This document shows, in pieces, positions 60,161 through 64,000 of a stretch of 64,000 bases of DNA. Each line of letters opens with the position of its first letter. Positions within the stretch are counted from its first letter, which is position 1. The notes beneath the pieces were generated by a model, which was not told the DNA's origin, did not search any database, and saw nothing but the letters and a program-made list of their open reading frames with translations. Location: NCBI RefSeq assembly GCF_001999325.1, contig NZ_MVAR01000001.1, positions 41,513-105,512 of the forward strand, read 5' to 3'. The translations under genes were made by a program, and so were the position numbers. The DNA comes from Thioalkalivibrio versutus (GTDB taxonomy: Bacteria > Pseudomonadota > Gammaproteobacteria > Ectothiorhodospirales > Ectothiorhodospiraceae).

Positions 60161-60430
60161 GGAGACGCTGATCAATGCGCACGTCCGCGCTCGAGTCGAC
60201 TTTGCGGGCTGACAAGGCGCGGCGAGTGAAGTGTAGCCGAGCTACATGAGCGAGCCGCAACGCGGTCAGCGGGCAAAATCGGCCGAGCCCCTTCGGGGTT
60301 GGGCCCCATTTTCCCCGATCCTGCGTTGCGCCGCTTGACCGTAGAATGACTACGGCGCTGCGCTGCGCGCCTTGTCTCGGGAAAAATGGGGCACCAACGC
60401 GGACGTGCGCATTGATCAGCGTCTCCCTAG
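60157..60430. mobile_element. MITE-like element with 33-bp perfect inverted repeats
   Basis: The first 33 bp (60157-60189; CTAGGGAGACGCTGATCAAT then GCGCACGTCCGCG) are the exact reverse complement of 60398-60430. The flanks are CTAG, which is compatible with a 4-bp target duplication but is itself palindromic. The ~210-bp interior has no ORF; it holds GAGCGAGCCGCAACGCGG and CCCCTTCGGGG stems. The orthologous junction in copy 2 (62698-62725) lacks it, so it inserted after the duplication or was lost there. Confidence 0.82.
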
Positions 60431-60915
60431 GCCCGTCGCGCCCGCCAGACCCGACCGGTCCTTCGGTGTTCGCGTACCCCGCACATCACGCCCCACCCTC
60501 GCAAACGGCCCTTCGCCCCGATCCTTTGTCGATCCCGGGGCCTCCCGTGGCCCGTTGTCGATGGGCTTTACAAGGGGGTAATTTCCGACAGCTCGCTGAT
60601 TTTATGGAACTTGTTGTCCATGGGCCCCTGCCCATCGGCCTGAAACCCCGAACCCACGCCAGCCTTCGTCGACCCCCTTTACAGTTCCGCCCCGGGATCG
60701 CGGGCAAACCACCCGCACGCGGCGGCGAATCCAAAACCCGCCGCTAAGCCCCAACATTTTCTATCGCACAAACAATGGGTTGTGAGCGATTAATTTTCGA
60801 GGCCGAAATTGGCACGGCATCTGCTTTGTAATAACTGCGACAACAACAGACTCGGCCACCAGGCCAAACCACGGCGATGGTTGAATCGTTTTAAATTGAG
60901 CATCAGGAGAATCCC
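60431..60915 (+). other. Long leader/promoter region of PEP-CTERM gene 1
   Basis: A 485-bp gene-free stretch, homologous to 62699-63183. It contains the sigma-54 promoter at 60809-60827. Blocks conserved between the two copies upstream of the promoter (CACGCCAGCCT near 60654-60664, TTTACAGTTCC near 60678-60688) are candidate activator sites. No coding sequence is supported. Confidence 0.6.
60809..60827 (+). promoter_or_regulatory. Sigma-54 promoter of PEP-CTERM gene 1
   Basis: TTGGCACGGCATCTGCTTT has the -24 box TGGCACG, exactly ten bases between GG (60811-60812) and GC (60823-60824), and a -12 box CTGCTTT. The site is conserved in position in copy 2 (63079-63097) although the flanking sequence has diverged. 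The start codon is about 90 bp downstream. Confidence 0.8.
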
Positions 60916-61878
60916 TTGAACGCGAAAAAAGTACTTCTTTCTTCGCTCTGCGTCGGCATTTTCGCCGCAGGTGCGAGTACCGCGACGGCAGCGGAAGTGA
61001 TCGACTTCGACATGAACCTCGACGCCACCGCGGGCTACAGCGGATCGGTCGAAAACGTCCGCCGAATCATGTTCGACCTGAACACCCAGACCTTCCAGTA
61101 TATTCAGGACCCGAACAACCCGGTTCAGGTCGGCGATGTGTTCTATGACCGCGGGTACGGCGATGCCACGTCCTACCGGACCTCCACCAACGCGGCCGCA
61201 CCCCAGTCCGGCGACATCCTTGGCAACGACTACTCCATGGGGCTCCTCTGGGACGAACTCCGCGGCGTGGTAACCGGCACCGATACGGTGGGCGGCAATT
61301 ACGTCGTCAACGCCAACTACACCGCGGTGGGCACCGACAACTTCCAGCTGTTCATGTCCGGCGTGACTCCCGGTTTCGGTCAGGACTATGAAGCGGCGGC
61401 GGCACACTACAGCGCCGGCGAACAGATCATGGAGTTGGCCCTGCAGTCCGGGAACAGCATCCTGGAATTCGACAGCCAGGGCGGGGCCTTCATCGAAGGG
61501 ACCTTCACCTTCGAATTCGAGGTGGTGAACGTGCTGCCGGGCTTCTGGTTTACCAGCGACGGCATCGACTTCGCCGACCTGCTGGAAGACGAAGAAGGCA
61601 ATCCGACCTTCATCGTCTCGGCCTTTGCCAGCGCCGGCACCATCCAGGAACCGCCGCCGGAGACCTTCTTCGGTGACGATGCCAACAACGTGTACGGCGA
61701 CACCCGCGAAGGCCAGTCCCTGTTCAGCGAAACCCAGTCCACCCACGATGGCAGCCTGCGCTTCGCAGTGCCGGAACCGGGCACCCTGGCGCTGATGGGC
61801 CTGTCCCTGCTGATCCTGGCCGGCTTCATCGGGGTCGGTGGCATCCGCCGCCGCTCCGCCTACCGCCAGGCCGCATAA
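60916..61878 (+). CDS. PEP-CTERM sorting-domain protein 1
   Basis: A 320-residue secreted protein from TTG 60916 (AGGAGA 5-10 nt upstream). The signal peptide is KKVLLSSLCVGIFAAGASTA. The mature part is acidic with no cysteine and no recognised domain (DFDMNLDATAGYSGSVENV; FTFEFEVVNVLPGFWFTSDG). The C-terminus is a textbook PEP-CTERM signal: VPEPGT (285-290), a hydrophobic helix, then RRRSAYRQAA. It should be processed by XrtA and end up in the extracellular matrix. A paralog lies 2.3 kb downstream. A strong intrinsic terminator follows. Confidence 0.95.
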   Translation: MNAKKVLLSSLCVGIFAAGASTATAAEVIDFDMNLDATAGYSGSVENVRRIMFDLNTQTFQYIQDPNNPVQVGDVFYDRGYGDATSYRTSTNAAAPQSGDILGNDYSMGLLWDELRGVVTGTDTVGGNYVVNANYTAVGTDNFQLFMSGVTPGFGQDYEAAAAHYSAGEQIMELALQSGNSILEFDSQGGAFIEGTFTFEFEVVNVLPGFWFTSDGIDFADLLEDEEGNPTFIVSAFASAGTIQEPPPETFFGDDANNVYGDTREGQSLFSETQSTHDGSLRFAVPEPGTLALMGLSLLILAGFIGVGGIRRRSAYRQAA

Positions 61879-61934
61879 CCGACGCTAGAACGATTTCTAG
61901 TCTTGATGGCCCTCCCCCCGGGGCATCGAGTTGA

Positions 61935-61961
61935 GGGCTCCCTTCGGGGAGCCCTTTTTTT
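61935..61961 (+). terminator. Rho-independent terminator after PEP-CTERM gene 1
   Basis: GGGCTCCC (61935-61942), loop TTCG, GGGAGCCC (61947-61954), then seven T. An 8-bp perfect G/C stem with UUCG loop and U-run, 57 bp after the stop. Confidence 0.95.
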
Positions 61962-62002
61962 GTTCCGCGATCCGGGCCCGGTACTACAGCGGTCATGAAC
62001 CC

Positions 62003-62604
62003 TCATGCGAACCAGCCGCCAACCGTCCAGTGTGCTGGTCCAATCATGGTGGGCACATCGATTGGTGGAATGATGAGCATGGGATCGAGGAGCTCGAGAA
62101 GCATGCTCTCGGTTGCCCCCCCCTCGTCGCCGTCCTGCAGGCTCAACGGACCGGTCACTTCCGGCTGGAGCTCCTGCAGACGCTGTGCCCACTCGAGCGC
62201 CTCGTCGTAGCGTCCTGTCTGCAACAGGTACAGCACCAGCGTGGTATCCACCTGCTGGGCCGAGGCCTCGCCGCCTCCGGCGGCGCGCAGCGCATCCAGA
62301 CCTTCTTCCGTCTCCCCGCCCCGGAGCAGCGCCACCGCCAGCAATTCCTGGAGACCCTGCGAACCCGGGCTCGACGCAGCCGCGTCGCGCAACGCATTGA
62401 TGCCGGCTTCGGAATCGCCGGCAACCAGCAGCAGTCGCCCGCGCAGCTCGGCCATGTCGGCCGGCTCGCCGGTGTAGTCACGGCTTGCCCGCTCCACGAA
62501 CTGCAGGGCATCCTCCACGCGACCCTGTTCCAGATAGACCGCCGTCAGCGTACGAATACCCTGCAGCAACCCGGGGCTCTCCTGAACATAACGATTGAGG
62601 TTGT
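62003..62604 (-). pseudogene. prsT: Broken TPR gene, PrsT-like fragment
   Basis: The minus-strand reading gives TPR-like helices: LQGIRTLTAVYLEQGRVEDA, AELRGRLLLVAGDSEAGINA, LLAVALLRGGETEEGLDALR and TTLVLYLLQTGRYDEALEWA. Wording and spacing resemble the XrtA/PEP-CTERM TPR-repeat lipoprotein PrsT, normally about 900 residues. Here only ~170 TPR residues remain. At 62605 the reading runs into antisense of the duplicated transporter tail, so the 5' end was cut by that duplication, and after about residue 185 of the ORF the TPR pattern is lost. No signal peptide is present. It is probably non-functional. Confidence 0.6.
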
Positions 62605-62698
62605 GTTCGGGCTGATCGCGGGCCTGCTGTTCGACCTGCTGGTACTTCCCGCCATGCTGGTCGTCGCGCATCGACTGTCGCGGGCGCGCACGGCCTGA

Positions 62699-63183
62699 CC
62701 CCATGGCTTCTCGCGAGGCGCGACCGGTCCTTCGGTAGCCGCGCTCCCCCGCACATCACGCCCCCTCCCAATCGGCCCGTCGCCCCGATCCTTTGCCATT
62801 ACCCGGGACCTCTTGTAACGCCCCCTGTCGATACGCCTTACAACCAAAAAAATACCCTCAACTTCCTGATTTTCTTTTATTTGTTCTCCATGCACCCCCT
62901 ACCCGGCGGCCTGACGCCCGCAAGCCACGCCAGCCTCCGTCGACCGCCTTTACAGTTCCGTCCCAGAACTGGGGCCTATCGCCCGCACGCTGCCAACAAT
63001 CCAATACCCGCCGGGAAAACATCAAACTTTCCCCCTACATAACAAAGCCTTACGAACGATCACTCCTCGAAGTGAAACTTGGCACGTTGTCTGCCTATAA
63101 CAACTCGGCAGCAACTGAATTGGCCATCAGGCCAAGCCCCGGCGATGGTTAAATCGCTTCAAATTGAGCATCAGGAGAAATCC
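62699..63183 (+). other. Leader/promoter region of PEP-CTERM gene 2
   Basis: A 485-bp gene-free stretch diverged from 60431-60915 but colinear. Shared blocks include ACCGGTCCTTCGGT, CGCACATCACGCCCC, CGATCCTTTG, CACGCCAGCCT and TTTACAGTTCCG, as well as the sigma-54 site at 63079-63097. The middle is richer in A/T than copy 1. No coding sequence is seen. Confidence 0.6.
63079..63097 (+). promoter_or_regulatory. Sigma-54 promoter of PEP-CTERM gene 2
   Basis: TTGGCACGTTGTCTGCCTA: GG at 63081-63082, ten bases, GC at 63093-63094. The boxes are retained while the spacer differs from copy 1 (GTTGT versus GGCAT), as expected for a selected promoter. The start codon is about 90 bp downstream, as in copy 1. 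Confidence 0.78.
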
Positions 63184-64000
63184 ATGAACGCGAAAAAAGC
63201 ACTTCTTGCTTCGCTCTGCGTCGGCATTTTCGCCGCAGGTGCGAGTACCGCGACGGCGGAGACGATCGACTTCGACATGAACCTCGACGCCACCGCGAAC
63301 TACAGCGGATCGGTCGAAAACGTCCGCCGGATCCAATTCGACCTGAACACCCAGACCTTCCAGTACATTCAGGACCCGAACAACCCGGTTCAGGTCGGCG
63401 ATGTGTTCTATGACCGCGGGTACGGTGATGCCACGTCCTACCGGACCGTCACCAACGCGGCCGCGCCCCAGACCGGCGACATCCTTGGCAACGACTACTC
63501 CATGGGGCTCCTCTGGGACGAACTCCGCGGCGTGGTAACCGGCACCGATACAGTCGGCGGCAATTACGTCGTCACCGCTGACTACACCGGGGTCGGTTGC
63601 TGCTTTTCGCTGTTCATGGCCGAACCGACCCCCGGTTTCGGTCAGGACTATGAAGGGGCAAGGGCACACTACACCGACGGCGAACTGGTCATGGAGATGG
63701 GCCTGAAATCCGGCAACAGCATCCTGGAATTCGACAGCCAGGGCGGGGCCTTCATCGAAGGGACCTTCACCTTCGAATTCCAGGTGGACATGGTACTGCC
63801 GGGCTTCTGGTTCACCAGCGACGGCATCGACTTCGCCGACCTGATCGCGGACGAGGAAGGCGCCCCGACCTTCCAGGTCACGGCCTTCGCCAGCGCCGGC
63901 ACCATCCAGGAACCGCCGCCGGAGACCTTCTTCGGTGACGATGCCAACAACGTGTACGGCGACACCCGCGACGGCCAGACCCTGTTCAGCGAAACCCAGT
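63184..64000 (+). CDS. PEP-CTERM-type protein 2, C-terminus beyond window
   Basis: 272 codons are visible from ATG 63184 (AGGAGAAATCC upstream). The signal peptide is KKALLASLCVGIFAAGASTA. The body is strongly similar to PEP-CTERM protein 1 (MNLDATANYSGSVENVRRI; GNDYSMGLLWDELRGVVTGT; ILEFDSQGGAFIEGTFTFEF). One segment differs sharply: GVGCCFSLFMAEPTPGF replaces AVGTDNFQLFMSGVTPGF, introducing a Cys pair. The PEP-CTERM tail is expected just past the window end but is not seen. Confidence 0.92.
   Translation, partial: MNAKKALLASLCVGIFAAGASTATAETIDFDMNLDATANYSGSVENVRRIQFDLNTQTFQYIQDPNNPVQVGDVFYDRGYGDATSYRTVTNAAAPQTGDILGNDYSMGLLWDELRGVVTGTDTVGGNYVVTADYTGVGCCFSLFMAEPTPGFGQDYEGARAHYTDGELVMEMGLKSGNSILEFDSQGGAFIEGTFTFEFQVDMVLPGFWFTSDGIDFADLIADEEGAPTFQVTAFASAGTIQEPPPETFFGDDANNVYGDTRDGQTLFSETQ

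Larger units (their letters stand above)
60068..61878 (+). repeat. Segmental duplication, copy 1 (transporter tail, leader, PEP-CTERM gene)
   Basis: The transporter tail beginning TTCGGGCTGATCGCG, the leader with ACCGGTCCTTCGGT, CGATCCTTTG, CGCCAGCCT and TTTACAGTTCCG blocks, the sigma-54 site and the PEP-CTERM gene all recur in the same order from 62605 on. This copy carries an extra MITE-like element right after the transporter stop (60157-60430). Confidence 0.88.
62605..64000 (+). repeat. Segmental duplication, copy 2 (continues past window)
   Basis: 62605-62698 repeats the last ~94 bp of the transporter gene in near-identical form (ending ...GCGCGCACGGCCTGA), joined to the broken PrsT-like gene on its left. 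It then continues through a diverged leader into a second PEP-CTERM gene. The transporter tail here is only a fragment and lacks a start. Confidence 0.88.

Noticed and set aside
62605..62704. N-terminal ~33 residues of the TPR ORF
   Set aside because: They are simply the antisense translation of the duplicated transporter tail.

Overview
The window is G+C-rich DNA with dense, often overlapping genes. It carries an almost continuous exosortase A (XrtA/EpsH, PEP-CTERM) exopolysaccharide locus. The gene families (XrtA-associated glycosyltransferases, deacetylase, FemAB protein, ATPase, outer-membrane protein, chain-length regulator, tyrosine kinase) point to a Gram-negative proteobacterium. I infer a gammaproteobacterium, possibly a Thioalkalivibrio-like Ectothiorhodospiraceae member, but the sequence does not prove the genus.

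Layout. 1-5.0 kb: a VanZ-like membrane protein cut by the left edge, a TviB/WbpO-type UDP-sugar dehydrogenase, a secreted beta-helix protein and WecB. 5.0-11 kb: two polysaccharide deacetylases, an FkbM methyltransferase that looks like an inserted cassette between two copies of a 63-bp repeat, two FemAB-like proteins and a GNAT. 11-15.4 kb: the XrtA-associated PLP decarboxylase, acyl-CoA ligase and O-antigen-ligase-like protein. 15.5-23.2 kb: a variable block, partly of lower G+C, with glycosyltransferases, a pyruvyl transferase, a PP-loop-type protein of unknown function and unrecognised proteins. 23.5-33.2 kb: an ABC exporter/flippase, an NRPS-like adenylation enzyme, a GNAT, a GT2, the two XrtA-associated hydrolases, an acyl carrier protein and an asparagine-synthase-like protein. 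33.5-34.1 kb: a HigBA toxin-antitoxin pair between inverted repeats. 34.4-51.8 kb: the core minus-strand XrtA operon, running from the chain-length protein through tyrosine kinase, outer-membrane protein, ATPase, deacetylase, FemAB, sugar transferase 1, XrtA-EpsI, sugar transferase 2, amidotransferase and GT4s to a CapK-like ligase. 

52.1-60.2 kb is a divergent plus-strand operon that I consider the most novel part. It has a good sigma-54-like promoter, a PilZ protein, an unannotated 31-residue ORF coupled to the next start, two tandem exosortase-associated (AHL-synthase-like) acyltransferases, a ThiF/E1-like adenylyltransferase, a LolA-like periplasmic protein, a LysM plus beta-barrel fusion and an MMPL/RND transporter. 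This suggests synthesis and export of an acylated or peptide-derived molecule tied to the exosortase system. 

60.1-64 kb holds two tandem PEP-CTERM substrate genes, each behind a conserved sigma-54 (GG-N10-GC) promoter. They arose by a segmental duplication that also copied the tail of the transporter gene. A MITE-like element sits at the copy 1 junction, and a broken PrsT-like TPR gene lies between the copies.

Working model: nucleotide sugars (UDP-HexNAcA, UDP-ManNAc) feed the glycosyltransferases. The Wzz-like protein, tyrosine kinase and outer-membrane protein handle chain length and export. Deacetylases, acyl-, methyl- and pyruvyl transferases decorate the polymer. XrtA processes PEP-CTERM proteins that join the matrix. 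I did not find a Wza-type export protein, an initiating polyprenyl-phosphate sugar transferase or PrsK/PrsR, so they presumably lie elsewhere. No rRNA, tRNA or CRISPR array was recognised.
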